Source of the DNA: Paramecium sonneborni | Lineage: Eukaryota > Ciliophora > Oligohymenophorea > Peniculida > Parameciidae | Direction: 5' to 3' | Assembly: GCA_905182985.1 (NCBI GenBank) | Contig: CAJJDN010000040.1 | Span: 343,352 to 407,351 of the forward strand | Length of the DNA stretch: 64,000 nucleotides | Part shown: positions 13,112-25,956 of the stretch, piece by piece | How positions within the stretch are numbered: position 1 is the stretch's first letter | Layout of the letters: each line of letters starts with the position of its first letter | Notes under the pieces: generated by a model | What the model was told of the DNA's origin: nothing | The model's database searches: none | Seen by the model: the letters and a program-made list of their open reading frames with translations, nothing else | Position numbers and translations under genes: made by a program

Positions 13112-15475
13112 TCAAAATTAATAATTCAATTATTATTCATAATTATTATTGTAAATTTAGACATTAGGTAAATCTTTATTAATAAATGCTTTTCCTTGAA
13201 GTATTTTAGGCTCTTCAGGACCAGTAAATTATATTCTTTTACAAACATCACTAAAATTTGGACTAAATTATTTATTTAGTAATCCAATAGCTGTATCATC
13301 ATTATCATCTATCTAAATTTCAGCTTCACTCTTCTCCAAATGTTATTAATCAGTACCAATAAAACAGGAATTCTCTACAAAAGAATTCTATTCTGTTCTT
13401 TAAGTATGATTTATATAATTTCTATTCAAAGCATTCAAAAACTGATATCTTTTTTAACAATGTTAATTTTATTGTTAAATTTCCAGTTAATTTTATATCT
13501 AATTATTTATTAAATAAGATACCCTTTCAAGATCTAAAGTAACTGGAAGTAAATTTTTTCTAATAATTTCATTACATACTCTATTCCAAGAGGCTAGTAT
13601 CGCTTCTTCTTCTTAATTTTTTTATCTAAAAGTCTTGTAACCTTAAACCTAATTCAAGATTTAATCAATATCTTCAAAATTAACTAATGTTTAATTTATT
13701 AAAGTGCTATTTGGACGTTCATATGAATCAGAGGATTGTAATACTTCCTTAATATCTTGTGTATTTGGAGTTCTCATTTTTATTTTATTACCTTCACTAA
13801 TTGTTAAATGTTTTCTATCTGATCTATAACTCATATTGTGATGTTCACTCTCTCCAAAATTAGGCACTGATTATATTGTGTCAAGACCTTCACTTGATTC
13901 TAATAAAGATTTATCTGGTGTATAATAATCATTCGATTATTCCTCTATGATATCTAAGAAATATTTGATATTCTTTGGAATTCTAGATCTTTTTCTTCTC
14001 TTTACTTTCTTTTTCTATGCTTAATTGTTTTATTTTTTTTCACTCTCTTATGTTTTTTAACAAGGTTCACAAAATTCTTAATATGATTTTTTATCACTTT
14101 ATTGCTCTATTGTGCCACTATTATTTATACTTAGGTTATCTTTCTCTAGTCTTTTACTAATATTTAAATTAGGCGTTTAATTTTCAACAGATTTTTAATC
14201 TTAATAATCATCATCTGAATTTTGAGAGAAGTTGAATTATTTCTATACAATATCATAAAAATTTGAAGTTTAATTGTAATTTGGATTATTTTTGAAGCTA
14301 TCATAATCAACATGAAAATTTTCATCAAATTCATCAATTTCATGTTATTTACTTTTTTTACTAAAAGCAGATTCTCTAACATTATAATTATCAGAGTTTC
14401 TCTGACTAGAATATTGATTAATGTGATCATCTTTATTAATTGATATCTGTTAATTTGAATTTTATTAAAAGTTGCGATTAATTTGTTGTTAACTAGTTCT
14501 TGTGTTTAATATTTACTTAGAAGATTTGGAATTACTAGTTTGCTTCACATTCTTTTAAGTATATTCTTCTGAATTTCTCTATGACTTTTGTTAATTTTTT
14601 TAAATTGATGTATTTGTATTATAATTAGAATTATAATTGGTATTGTTCGAATTATAATTGTTAGTATTTTATTATGAATTAGTTTTAGGTATTTATTATT
14701 TATAATTTTATGGTTATTTCTAACTAAAAGAGTTCTAATTTGATTAATCTTATTAATTTAAAGTTGATAGTTATTTTTAACTATTTTATTTAGGAAATAA
14801 TTTGAATCCATCTTTAAGATTATTTGTTATAGGTTCTTTATTTTATTGATTAATTTTTTATTCGCTTAAAGGTTGTTTTAATTTTTAATCGCTTGGAATA
14901 AATTAAGCACTTCCATTAGTATTAGAACTATTTTCAGTAAATTTAATGATATCATTTGCCATTTTCATAATATCATCAGCTACATTTGCTTATAAATCTT
15001 ATAAAATTTCTTAAATTTTGCTTGGACCTCTTTTATGAGTTGGTTTACGGTCATCAACTGTATATTCAGTTTCATCAGTAAGAGTAAATAATCTTCCTCC
15101 AAATCCTTTATTTTAATTTTAAAAATGTTAAGTAAATGTTTATAAAGGTGATCTTAAATACTGAGATTATTAAGATTTTTATGTGCTCTATTAAGAAAGA
15201 CAAGTTTCTTAACAAGGAACAGGAATATAATCAGTGTCATAATCATTTTCTTAATCTTCTACTTCTTATAATTACATACTGGTTCTTAGGATTTCAAAAA
15301 CTGAATATTTAAATAACTTAATTTACCTTTTTATTTCTTCTCTATTTCTTATTCAGATTATTCTTCTACTATATTTGTTTAAAATAATACCCTCTTCATT
15401 ATTAATAAATGATAAAACTTTAACTAACAAATTGTAATTTTATGGAATCATTTGGATAGTTTTTTGGTTCAACAT
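13112..15475 (-). CDS. Gln/Asn-rich low-complexity protein, unknown function
   Basis: Reads from ATG 15475 (MLNQKTIQMIPQNYNLLVK) through introns 15369-15390 and 15301-15326, each removing a TGA, to TGA at 13112. About 770 residues. An N-terminal helical, acidic part is followed by long Gln/Asn/Ser-rich stretches. One more ordered block (RLFTLTDETEYTVDDRKP) follows a GFGG turn near 15080. No known domain seen. Low-complexity composition makes homology searches unreliable; a scaffold or condensate-type protein is only speculation. Confidence 0.75.
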
Positions 15476-15769
15476 TTCTGCTTCCCAAGTATCCGTTAAT
15501 AATAAATATATTTATATATTTAATTAATTTTTACGTAAGTTTTAAAGTAAACTAACAAATTGATCAAAAAAGGTTTAACAAAATGATCTACAAATTATAA
15601 ATTTAATTATTTATTATTTCTATATATATTTATGAATGCAGAAATCTAAAATAATTAACATTGATGAATTTGTTAAAAGGCTTTTTCTTTATAGAAATTA
15701 ATAAAAGGAATCAATTAAATTCTAATTTTTTTAGTTCATCTTTCGATATCTGATTATATAATTAATTAA

Positions 15770-17031
15770 ATGGAAAGAGTTGAATATTTAATTATATAAT
15801 TTATAGAGTTTAAATATAAAAAAAGTAAAAAGTTAGAGCAATTATTATAAATTATAGAAACTTTATTAATTTATGAATCAAGGACTTTTCGCATAATGGA
15901 TTTCAACAAAGCCTTAGATTACTTAAAATCGTTCTGTACCAATCTATGTAGATACTAGCTTTACTAGTACAATAACAATTGATATAAAATAAAATATGCT
16001 TATTAGTGATATTTCCAAATTCATTCATTTAGATGGCGAAAAATAAAACTTAAATCTTGTTCTAATACATTCTTCTGTTTAGAGGAGATTATGGGATTAT
16101 GAAAAAGTTGAAGATGTTTTACATAATTCTAATAGCAAATTAGTGGTTTGCGATTTTTAGAAAAAATAACAGCCCATTGTTTAAAAATAACCCAAATATT
16201 TTGGTATTGATATTAGTTTAATGAAGATGATAATTTTAAAGCATACGGAAAACTCTTAAAAAAAAATAAATTGGGCGTTTATGTTGTTACATAAGTCTAT
16301 TTGTCTTCAACATATTTTGGATTTAAAAATGAAAGGAAAGGTATAAATATTAAGACTATTTAGAGAAAATAAAATTGAGTAGTTTAAATAATGTGAGATT
16401 ATTTACTTGGTAGAATAGTACAAAATTCGATTTCTAAATTGAAAACGAAAGAAAATTGTATCTTTTTCAAGCATTCAAAGAAAATGACTACTCATATTGG
16501 ATTAGAAGTATTTCTGAATCTTTGAACGCAGCTTAATATAAATCTTAGCTTTAAAGCTTAGATGATAAAATTTAAATAGCAACTAGAAATTAAATTAATC
16601 GAATTGAAGAATTTGCATAAGATTCGCTTCAATAAATAAACATTAGTGGTAATTATTTATAATAACTAAAATTTTAAATCACTGATATTTGTGATATTAA
16701 TATAATTGAATTTCTTTTAACAAAAAATAAAGATTTAGTTGCAGAAATTTTTAAACAAATTGAAAAGGATTCATATAATTTAATTAAGCCATTAGAATCT
16801 TAACCTTAAGAATAACATTTAAGAATATTTACTTCAAGATATCATTCATTAATTGAAAAAAATATTGATTTAGATAAGCTGGTCGAACAGCTAAATGATG
16901 AAATTAATTCAGCTTATTTAGGCTTTTTAAGAATATAAAAGATAAGAAATAAAATAATTCATTAAGCTTGTATTTAATTTAAAGAATAATTTGAGGAGTT
17001 GACTCCAAAATTTGATTAGTTTTATAGTTGA
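15770..17031 (+). CDS. RA-PH tandem adaptor-like protein
   Basis: From ATG 15770 (MERVEYLIIQFIEFKYKK) a helical lead reaches a Ras-association-like ubiquitin fold: TITIDIKQNMLISDIS, then LVLIHSSVQRRLWDYEKVED, where RA domains of GRB7/RIAM-type proteins have their conserved acidic D-x-E-x-V turn. A PH domain follows directly (YGKLLKKNKLGVYVV ... WIRSISESL). The two are joined by introns 16204-16226 and 16341-16363, both 23 nt and both frame-restoring. The C-terminal 180 residues are helical. An earlier splice near 15925-15960 is needed and unresolved. Predicted role is small-GTPase and phosphoinositide binding at a membrane. The frame stops at TGA 17029-17031 but stays open and protein-like beyond it. 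Confidence 0.6.
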
Positions 17032-17395
17032 TTTTTTTTAATTAAGAAAACTAATCTATATGAAATATTTAATTCATTTGCTCAGAAGTTGTTTAATCTC
17101 AATTCTACCACCAATTTTATATAAAATTATAAATTTTAAAAATCTATAATTAGCATTCAATATTATTTTTATATTAATATTTCAAGTTTCTTCATTTTTT
17201 TTAATTAATCATTCTTAATATATAATCTTATTGTTTGTATTTATATCTCCTATTAAGAAATATAATTTTAATATGTTAAGTTTAATTTATTACATAGTCA
17301 ATTAATTAAATGAGCATCAAATTTATTTCAAATTTTTCTTATCATTTATTAATAAATTTTAGTATTTATTTAATTGATGATAATAATAAATTCAT
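17032..17395 (+). other. possible readthrough extension, then intergenic DNA
   Basis: In the same frame as the RA-PH gene, sequence after the TGA reads KKTNLYEIFNSFAQKLFNLN before drifting into AT-rich text near 17120. It may be part of the upstream gene separated by an error or unusual intron. The rest shows no gene and should contain the start region of the next plus-strand gene. Confidence 0.35.
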
Positions 17396-17877
17396 ATGGC
17401 AAATGGCTTTGGTAAAGGCTTTTATAGGCCATAAAAATTCTTCGAAATTTAAGATATTTAAAAAAATAGTTACAATAATTTATGTTCAAAGTATCTTTCC
17501 TCAATCAAACTTTTTATTAATATAAAACATTACATTATTATTACAATACTTCAGGTATTTATTATCCTAAAAAAACTTTGTACCTCTGATCTCTGATGTA
17601 AATTGATATAAAATTTTTAGGCTGCTTTCATTCAAGTTTAGAGACGTTAACAAGATACTTAGGCAAATGTTTATAAATGTAGAGTAGAAGATTGCTATTA
17701 CTAAAAAAATTGTCTTTCTGGTGTATGCACAAAACTTTACTAGATAATTAAATAATATAATGAAAGCTAAGATATTTCAACAGTGTGTTCAGAATAAGTG
17801 GTGAATAAAAATGTAATATTTTTCTAATTAAGATTCGAAGCTCATTATTAAATTCATAAAAATATATCACCATAATT
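17396..17877 (+). CDS. small cysteine-containing protein, model uncertain
   Basis: A plausible N terminus (MANGFGKGFYRPQKFFEIQ) starts at 17396. A second coding block after a 23-nt intron at about 17600-17622 has a cysteine pattern: KCRVEDCYYQKNCLSGVC. The frame change between the two blocks, near 17480-17560, is not explained by an intron I can place. No family recognised. The opposite strand is also free of TGA over part of this stretch, so the strand call rests on composition only. Confidence 0.35.
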
Positions 17878-17929
17878 TTGAAATAATTTAATTTTATATA
17901 AATAATAATATATTTTTTTTAAGATTTAA

Positions 17930-19430
17930 AATAAATTTTATGTATTATATTTTTTCGATTTGGATTTTGTTTTTATTTTGCTTTTTGAAATTTGATTTAA
18001 GCTAAAAATTTTTTATATTTTTGATTTTTTGGAATCATTTAAGGAATTTCATAAAAAGCTTAATAAACTCTATCGCATTTACTGTGAATTTGTTAAACTC
18101 CATTTTTCCATTACTCTAAGCATTTCTATTAATTTATCCAATTTTTATGTAATTAATTCCATCCATAATTAAAAGTAAAATCTGGCTAATTTTTTAAATC
18201 AAAAGTTGCAGCTAACAAATTTAAAGGAAAAGAATAATTAGGAATTTTAAAATAGTAAAATAGTTAATTGTTGACAAATCTGATATTTCTTTGATCTTCT
18301 TAGACAGGATTTTTTTCTCTTTTAAATTGTAAAACTTTTTTTATTTTTTTTAACTTTAAATTTAACTCTTTTTTCGAGCTAATATTTCATTAAAATGTTT
18401 TTTTAAAGCTTTTACCTTCGATATCAAATAATTTTAAAAGCTTGTGCAACAAACTTAAGAATTATAAAGTTGTTAAGTTTAATCTTTTTAATTTTAAACT
18501 CTAATTCGTTAATTTTTAATTATATCTGTTGATTTTGAGATTCTCCTTATTATCGATTTGTATTTATTCATATTATTAAGGTTTTAAATTTATTAAGGAA
18601 GATACTTGATATTAATTACTTAATTGAGTAATATTTTGTTTCTAATTTGTCCTTAACAAAGCTGATTAGAATATTCTCAAACTAAATCATATAATTATTA
18701 TTTTTTTTTTTTAGCTATTTTATTATGATACTAATTAGCTACCATTTATCTACCAAAAAATGATTAAAATTTTAGCATAGTTTACACAAAATTTTGAAGC
18801 AAGTTTATATTTCAATTTTCTTATAATGTAAAAAAATGTAAGCATTTGATTATTATTCTCCAATAATTCTTTCTTTAGAATTTGAAAATTTAGTGTTAAA
18901 ACTTTCTTGTTTATTAATAAAAAAATTTTTTAATGTTCAAAAAATAATTTGTAAATTTACAAATGTTGAATAATTGTTTTTATGGCTAAACAAAATTCCA
19001 AAAATTGAATTATTATTGAAAATTGATGAAAAAGAATAATTCTAGCTCGCTTTTTTAAATTATGATAATAAATGTTGATCACCCTAAATGAATTAAGAAA
19101 ATTAGATATCAAGTTTTATTCAATGGATTTGAAAGGAAATTATAATTATTATATAAAAATTAAAACTTAATTTTTAAGTTTATTAATAAAGAAAGGATAA
19201 TTAATTTAATAGTAAATAGAGGAATAGTTATTACTAAATATTATCAAACTCTGGATATATGAACTCATATTGAGATTTGATTAATTCAAATTTGAAGAAT
19301 TTCAAATAAATTAAACAAATTTTATTTAATCTATAACAAATTGATAAAAGTTATGTTGTTGGATACTGTAGTATCTATTGATTTTAATTATTTTGAAGAG
19401 AATATCCTGAAAATAAATAATATGTTATGA
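17930..19430 (-). CDS. unrecognised helical protein, boundaries uncertain
   Basis: Several minus-strand blocks read as charged, helical protein: around 19250-19420 (LQYPTTQLLSICYRLNK), 18780-19110 (IIYYHNLKKRA-like, ILKKELLENNNQMLTF), 18560-18720 (MIQFENILISFVKDK) and 17950-18240 (DFTFNYGWNQLHKNW). Frames change between blocks, consistent with several short introns. I could not fix the start codon; the block nearest 19430 runs without a break into the 3' end of the kinase gene in the same frame. No domain recognised. Confidence 0.45.
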
Positions 19431-19443
19431 TTATTTAATGAAA

Positions 19444-22400
19444 TCATAGATTAATTAATTATTCAGACAAATCTTTAATTTTATCAACACTTTTACTGAT
19501 TTCAATTTCGAAATGTAAGATTTTATAGATTACATAAATGATTGAAGGATTCTTTGTATTAAGTAATTTATTTTGGATCAAGTCATCGATTTCATTTTAA
19601 TCTTTGTCGTTCAATTCTTCTGGAGACTAAGAATATATATAAAATATAAATTTACATTTAATTTAGCTCTTAAGAAATTGATAACTTCTTCAAATAGTTT
19701 TTATCCTAAATCTTGAATGCATTCTTTTTGTTTAATTAATAAGAACTATTCTAATTCCATTTTTCTTTTTTCAGCCTCTAACAATTATTTATTAAGATCC
19801 ATTTTCTTATAATCAATAGATAATTCAATGAATTGATTTCCTTGATTTGTATCTTCAAAAGTTTCTTCTTGGATAGTGTGAATATCCCTATTTTAAATAG
19901 GTTATTCATATCCATAATCAGCAGTGTCATCTTTTCCTTATTCATCATTTTGATCTTCAAAATCATCAGGGTCAGTGTATGCCTAGAGATTTAAATAATA
20001 AAAATATTACTCCTTTATCTGAATCCTATTAATTGTCATACTTTTTTTGAAGATTCTATTTTTCTATAGTATTAAATTCAGATTTAAATTGTACTTAAAC
20101 ATGATTATATTCCATATCTACTTATGATTCATTGTTTGTTGTTGGAATTTCATCTACAAATGAAGTAATATCTATGATCTCTCTTTCTGGTTGAATTACT
20201 TTTAAATTCTTTTCTTCTTTATAAACAAACTCAGGTAAATTGACTACCATATCAACTTCTTCTTTTGAACAAGATTATTATTTATTTTATTTTGTAGTAA
20301 TATCTTTAGCTACATCAATTTTATCGGTTTTTCTTAAAGGTTCTTTAACTTATCTAGCAGATTCTTTAGGTGCTCCTTTTCCAACTCTTTTTTTATCAGT
20401 TTCTTCAATATTAGAATTAGAAACCTTAGCTTTAATTTAAACAATAGGTTTTTTTGTAGGTTAAACTTATTGACTTGAAAAATTATTAATTTGTTAATTA
20501 GATTAAGATGAAATAATAGGAGAAGTAACTGGTTAAAATTCTGCTTTTAATAATAATTCAGGTTTAGAAACTATAATTCGATCATCTTATTTTTATTTTT
20601 GTAATTCATTTACTTTATCCCTCCAATCTTTATAAAAATCATCCGTTTTTTAACCTTAAATTTGTTATGGAACAGATGGAGGTGGAATTTATACTATTTT
20701 CTTTTATTAAATGGGAGTATCTTTAACAGGTTCTTATTTAGCTTTTACTTCAATTTGTTAATTCTAAGAGGATTGAGGAACTTTAGCTTTAAAAGGTTTA
20801 CTTTAAGGAGTACTTTTAATTGAAACAGGAATAGGAGTAACAAAAGAAGAAGTTTAGACAATTTCCTTAGGTTTTGGTATAAGAGGAGTTTGAATGATTG
20901 CATTTGATTAAAGTTGTTTAGAATTTGGATGAGGTTAATTTAAATTTAATTAAATTCTTAAGTTTTATGCTTATAAAATAAGACCTGTCTAATGTGATAG
21001 TTATAATTACTTGATTTTTGTAAAAGTTAAAACGCATCAGGTCTTTAATTGTAATTAGTTTATAAACATTAATCAATCAATTATGCTAATCCTTAAGAAT
21101 ACATTTATCCAATTGGTTCATATTTACCTTTAATAATTTTCAAAACTAGTGCTCCTTAACTATTAGCTTCAAATGGATGTTTAAAAGTACAGAGTTCATA
21201 AATTACACATCCTAATGCCCAAATATCACTCTTTTCATTATNCTTAAACATGATTATATTCCATATCTACTTATGATTCATTGTTTGTTGTTGGAATTTC
21301 ATCTACAAATGAAGTAATATCTATGATCTCTCTTTCTGGTTGAATTACTTTTAAATTCTTTTCTTCTTTATAAACAAACTCAGGTAAATTGACTACCATA
21401 TCAACTTCTTCTTTTGAACAAGATTATTATTTATTTTATTTTGTAGTAATATCTTTAGCTACATCAATTTTATCGGTTTTTCTTAAAGGTTCTTTAACTT
21501 ATCTAGCAGATTCTTTAGGTGCTCCTTTTCCAACTCTTTTTTTATCAGTTTCTTCAATATTAGAATTAGAAACCTTAGCTTTAATTTAAACAATAGGTTT
21601 TTTTGTAGGTTAAACTTATTGACTTGAAAAATTATTAATTTGTTAATTAGATTAAGATGAAATAATAGGAGAAGTAACTGGTTAAAATTCTGCTTTTAAT
21701 AATAATTCAGGTTTAGAAACTATAATTCGATCATCTTATTTTTATTTTTGTAATTCATTTACTTTATCCCTCCAATCTTTATAAAAATCATCCGTTTTTT
21801 AACCTTAAATTTGTTATGGAACAGATGGAGGTGGAATTTATACTATTTTCTTTTATTAAATGGGAGTATCTTTAACAGGTTCTTATTTAGCTTTTACTTC
21901 AATTTGTTAATTCTAAGAGGATTGAGGAACTTTAGCTTTAAAAGGTTTACTTTAAGGAGTACTTTTAATTGAAACAGGAATAGGAGTAACAAAAGAAGAA
22001 GTTTAGACAATTTCCTTAGGTTTTGGTATAAGAGGAGTTTGAATGATTGCATTTGATTAAAGTTGTTTAGAATTTGGATGAGGTTAATTTAAATTTAATT
22101 AAATTCTTAAGTTTTATGCTTATAAAATAAGACCTGTCTAATGTGATAGTTATAATTACTTGATTTTTGTAAAAGTTAAAACGCATCAGGTCTTTAATTG
22201 TAATTAGTTTATAAACATTAATCAATCAATTATGCTAATCCTTAAGAATACATTTATCCAATTGGTTCATATTTACCTTTAATAATTTTCAAAACTAGTG
22301 CTCCTTAACTATTAGCTTCAAATGGATGTTTAAAAGTACAGAGTTCATAAATTACACATCCTAATGCCCAAATATCACTCTTTTCATTATAAGGTTTCTC

Positions 22401-22937
22401 TTCACACATTTCTGGGGATAAGTAATAAGGAGTTCCTACCATAGTTTTAGCAAAGTTATTTTAATCATTTAATAGTTTTGCTACTCCCAAATCTCCAATA
22501 CGAACTTAATCTTTTGATAAAAATATATTCATTGACTTTATATCTCGATGCAAAACTTTATTTTTATGAAGATATGCTAATCCTAATGTTGTTTAAATCA
22601 AAAATTTCCATACTTAATTTTCTGATAATGGTCTTCCCATTTACATTTTTAGTAATTTATGTAAATCTCCACCTTCACAAAATTCCATTACTATACATAA
22701 CAATTACTTATCTATAAATGATTCATAATATTTCACAATATAAGAACTGTCTAATTTTGATAAAATACTTGCTTCATTCAAAGCTTCATTTTTCAATCTT
22801 TAATTCATTTTTGAAATGTTTATTTATTTCATTACATATGTTTATTTATCAACTTTACGTCTTACTTTATAAACTTATCCAAAACTACCCTCTCCTAATT
22901 TATTTAAAATTTCAAATTCATTAAGTTTCGATTCCAT
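19444..22937 (-). CDS. NEK (NIMA-related) serine/threonine kinase, duplicated by assembly artefact
   Basis: The kinase domain starts at residue 1: glycine loop GEGSFG (15-20), catalytic lysine in YVMKQI (37), catalytic loop [14 protein letters not shown] in place of DFG, and activation/P+1 segment [11 protein letters not shown]. Domain order and the [11 protein letters not shown] pair fit NEK kinases, which act in cell cycle and cilia. A long Pro/Lys/Ser-rich tail follows, then an acidic and coiled-coil C terminus ending at TGA 19444. Introns at 19983-20010 and 19627-19655 restore the tail frame. The stretch 20094-21241 is repeated at 21243-22390, so as assembled the gene re-enters the C-lobe after the N and stops at TGA 21235-21237. 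Removing one copy gives an intact kinase of about 740 residues. Confidence 0.9.
20094..21241. repeat. 1148-bp direct repeat, copy 1, abutting a single N
   Basis: Appears base-identical to 21243-22390 wherever I compared. Together with the single N at 21242 it looks like two contig ends covering the same sequence that were joined without merging. Confidence 0.9.
21243..22390. repeat. 1148-bp direct repeat, copy 2
   Basis: Second copy of the same kinase C-lobe and tail sequence. It continues naturally at 22390/22391 into the rest of the kinase domain. Copy 1 continues naturally at 20094/20093 into the C-terminal tail, so the two copies are the overlap of one locus. Confidence 0.9.
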
Positions 22938-23018
22938 TAATTTAATAATATAACAAATAATACCTTGCTAAAATCAATTTCAAAGAGGAATCCTTCTAAT
23001 TAATTTCATTATTTAATT

Positions 23019-24221
23019 ATGTAAAATAAAGACGTCTCAAGTAAACTTTATGTCATTTATCATGACCCTTGTCTAGATGGAATTTATTCTTTAACTGGAC
23101 TTGTTTTACCCATTCTTGTTAAAATCAAAAAAGATAACTGGACTATTTAATAATATCTTTAATTACTCAAATAACAACTCACTAAAATATCTAAAGAAAT
23201 ACAAACAATCTAATAATTTAAACAAGAAATCCTTTATTAAGATGAACCTATTGAAAATTAAAATATGGGTTTCTTCTATCCTACTATTTAAGATTTATGC
23301 TATATGCCTATAAGATTAAGTGAAGATTCTAATGAAGTTTAGAAAATCATCAAATTTTTAAATGAAGATTCCAAATCTTCCATTTTAATTATTGTTGATT
23401 ATTTTGGAAGAACATGGGAAAATCTATTATTGCTAACTTAAAAATTTTAATATGTGATTGTTATTGATCATCATTAAACATGTGTTAATTCCATTCCAGA
23501 TTATAAAGCTGATAAATATTAAGTCTTAAATAAAGTCTCAGGAATTGAAAATCTATTTATGTTAGTAAGTATAGATAAGGCTGCATGTTTATTAGTTTAA
23601 GATTTTCATGAATAAATATTTTAAACTAAATATACATCATTACTTCCTCCAAATATAGGAACTAAATTTACATTATTTACTAAATATATTTCAGATAATG
23701 ACTTATTTGTTTTATAATATCCTGAAACAGAACCTTTATAAATGGCAATAATGAGAAGAAGATTATAATTTGACGTTCGTTAGAATCCAGCAATCTTTTA
23801 TAAATTGTTAGAATTCGACTTTGAATTTTTAATAAAAGAAGGAAAATAATTAGCAATATAAAGAAATAAAAAAGTTGAAAGTTTAGTTAAGAATCGTAAA
23901 ACTGTAGTATTTGGAAAAGATGCAGTAGGTTATGCACTATATTGTGATGATTTGAGTATTATGAATCCTTTAGGTAATGCATTAGGTATCTTGGCTATGA
24001 GATCTGGTGATTAAAATTTAGGTGCTGTTTATCATGATGATAAAACTAACTCAACTTAATATAAAATTCATTTGAGATCAGCTCATCATGATGAAAATGG
24101 AGTTTTACTTAATAGATTTAGATGTGATGTTTTAGCAGAATCATTTGGTGGAGGAGGTCATGTTGGTGCTGCATCTCTTTATATGAAAAAAAAAGAATGG
24201 AAAAAATTAATGTTTGAATGA
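23019..24221 (+). CDS. DHH/DHHA1-family phosphoesterase
   Basis: One uninterrupted frame of 400 residues, no introns. The N-terminal domain carries YVIYHDPCLDGIYSL (DHH-family motif I region), an aspartate motif LIIVDYFGR, and the family signature VIDHHQT. The C-terminal DHHA1 domain ends with GGGGHVGAAS, the nucleic-acid or nucleotide-binding loop. Such enzymes use two metal ions to hydrolyse phosphodiesters or phosphomonoesters (RecJ, NrnA/pAp phosphatase, prune families). The exact substrate cannot be read from sequence. The start is 81 bp from the start of the divergent kinase gene, so the two share an upstream region. Confidence 0.88.
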
Positions 24222-24808
24222 TTATATTTAATTATTATATATTATTATTATTTATTATATATTATTATTATAGAAATTATGTTGAATTTTATTAGAAATT
24301 AATTAATAAATTCATGTTAATCTCATTTTTATTGGTTATTGTCTAACTATAAAATTACCTTTCAAAAAATAGTAAGATGATATTAAACTAAGCATTTGAA
24401 AGTTAACTCATGAATCACAAAATAAAAAATAGGAATGTTCTCAAATTGAGATTATCATAAACAATTAACATCAAAAAGCTTCAACTCAAGAAATAATTAT
24501 ACTTTTTTCATTTAGAAAGATAATTTATGTATTTTTGATATATTAATTTGTTTCAATTAGATAGTTCAAATAGAATCAAAAAATTTTAAAATTTTGAATT
24601 AAGAAAAGTATCTAAAAATTAGATAATTTAAATAGCCATTTAACATAAGCTATTTAAAAGTAATACCATAATTCATTTAAAATACTAATTAGTGAATTGT
24701 TTCTTAGGTATTGATTTGATTATTTTAAATGAATGTAATAAAAGAAATCAAATATCTATTAAAAACAATTTTGTATTGAATTCATAAATATAAAAAAACA
24801 ATATCATT
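24222..24808. other. intergenic, no gene seen
   Basis: About 590 AT-rich bases between the convergent 3' ends of the DHH phosphoesterase and Myb genes. A TTATTATTATA-type run lies at 24225-24275. No RNA gene or terminator structure stood out. Confidence 0.5.
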
Positions 24809-25956
24809 TCAGGATTGCATTGCAGCGTTGGATTAAAAAAAAATAACTGGATAACCAAAATAGCGATGTTATTAATAGTTCTAATAGTAAGGATTATAGA
24901 GTAATGGCATTGGTTAAACACTTGGAATAACTGTTTAATGCCTTGGAATAACATGAGGAATAAAAATTTGATGATCAGAAGTATTGGAGTTTTCATTGAC
25001 ATGTTCAACTTTAATATGACTTAACTTTCTATGATCAATTTCTATCTGATTTGCTAGGAAATCAGGATTGTAAGTATTGTACTTTTATATATATTTTAAG
25101 ATTAATTACTCTTATTTTAGATCCAGCTTATCCTAAGATACATTTTATATATACTAAATGTATTTTTTTAGCAATTTTCTTGACAATAGAATTATAACAA
25201 TTTTTAATTTTATTATCAGTTCTTCCAGGCATTTATTTTGAGATACCAGCCCAATTTTTCTTCATTTAGTAAGCCTTAATCATTATATGTTATTTTTCTT
25301 AATCAGTAAATGGCTTTCTTTAGTATATAGATAAGTATTACTTATTGATTTAAGGATTAATGACATTGTTGTATCGTTCCCGTATTTACTTTTGATATCT
25401 TAAATTTTTTGTGATACTAATAAATTCTTCAGCAATTATTGTCCAATCATTGTTTGGATATTTCCTATTATTATTAATTATTAATACTTTCTTAATTCAA
25501 TTAATATTTCATCTTCTTCTTATGTCCAAGGAATTTCTTTTAAATTTTGTTTTAATAAACTCATCCATTTAACTAAAAGAAACTATTCAGGAAGTTCTAA
25601 TATACTTGCTAACTCTTCAAAAACCCCTTTTTGATGCTAAAATATAAATTTCGGCTTCATATATACCAATTCATTGAATTTTATTTGTCTCAATTCAGCT
25701 AGTTTAACAACGCACCAAATTAGTAAATATTTATCCTTTTAATGCCACTTACTACGATCCACTTTTTTTGTTCTATGATTTTCTTTAAATGTGATAAATA
25801 CGATTAAAATTCATTGCTTAAATAATGTTCTAATTGTTAAAATGACATTTTTGCTTTTGGCAACTTCACAATCTACTATAGATGATCTTCATTTAACTCT
25901 AACAACTTAGATTCACCTAATAAGTCAAGGAATTAAGTCCAATTTATAGGTTTCAT
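24809..25956 (-). CDS. Myb/SANT-type DNA-binding protein
   Basis: A Myb-like repeat is clear near 25180-25260: NWAGISKQMPGRTDNKIKN, with the spaced tryptophan and the PGRTDNKIKN third helix that contacts DNA. An upstream repeat starts IPWTQEEDEILIEL, preceded by DRSKWHQKDKYLLIW. The start is ATG 25956 (MKPINWTQFLDLLG). At least two introns are needed; a 22-nt intron near 25128-25149 after the last Myb helix is supported. The C terminus is His/Pro/Tyr/Gln-rich and ends at TGA 24809. Likely a nuclear transcription regulator of about 340 residues. The middle frames are not fully resolved. Confidence 0.78.

Noticed and set aside
20240..21589. Two identical 66-codon plus-strand frames that might be a duplicated small gene
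   Set aside because: They are antisense to the kinase tail and duplicated only because of the assembly overlap around the N.
24733..24999. 88-codon plus-strand frame reading as a charged protein, with apparent continuation after TGA
   Set aside because: It is antisense to the 3' part of the Myb-like gene, whose minus frame reads through to TGA 24809 with consistent composition. The in-frame TGA there is therefore not a recoding case.
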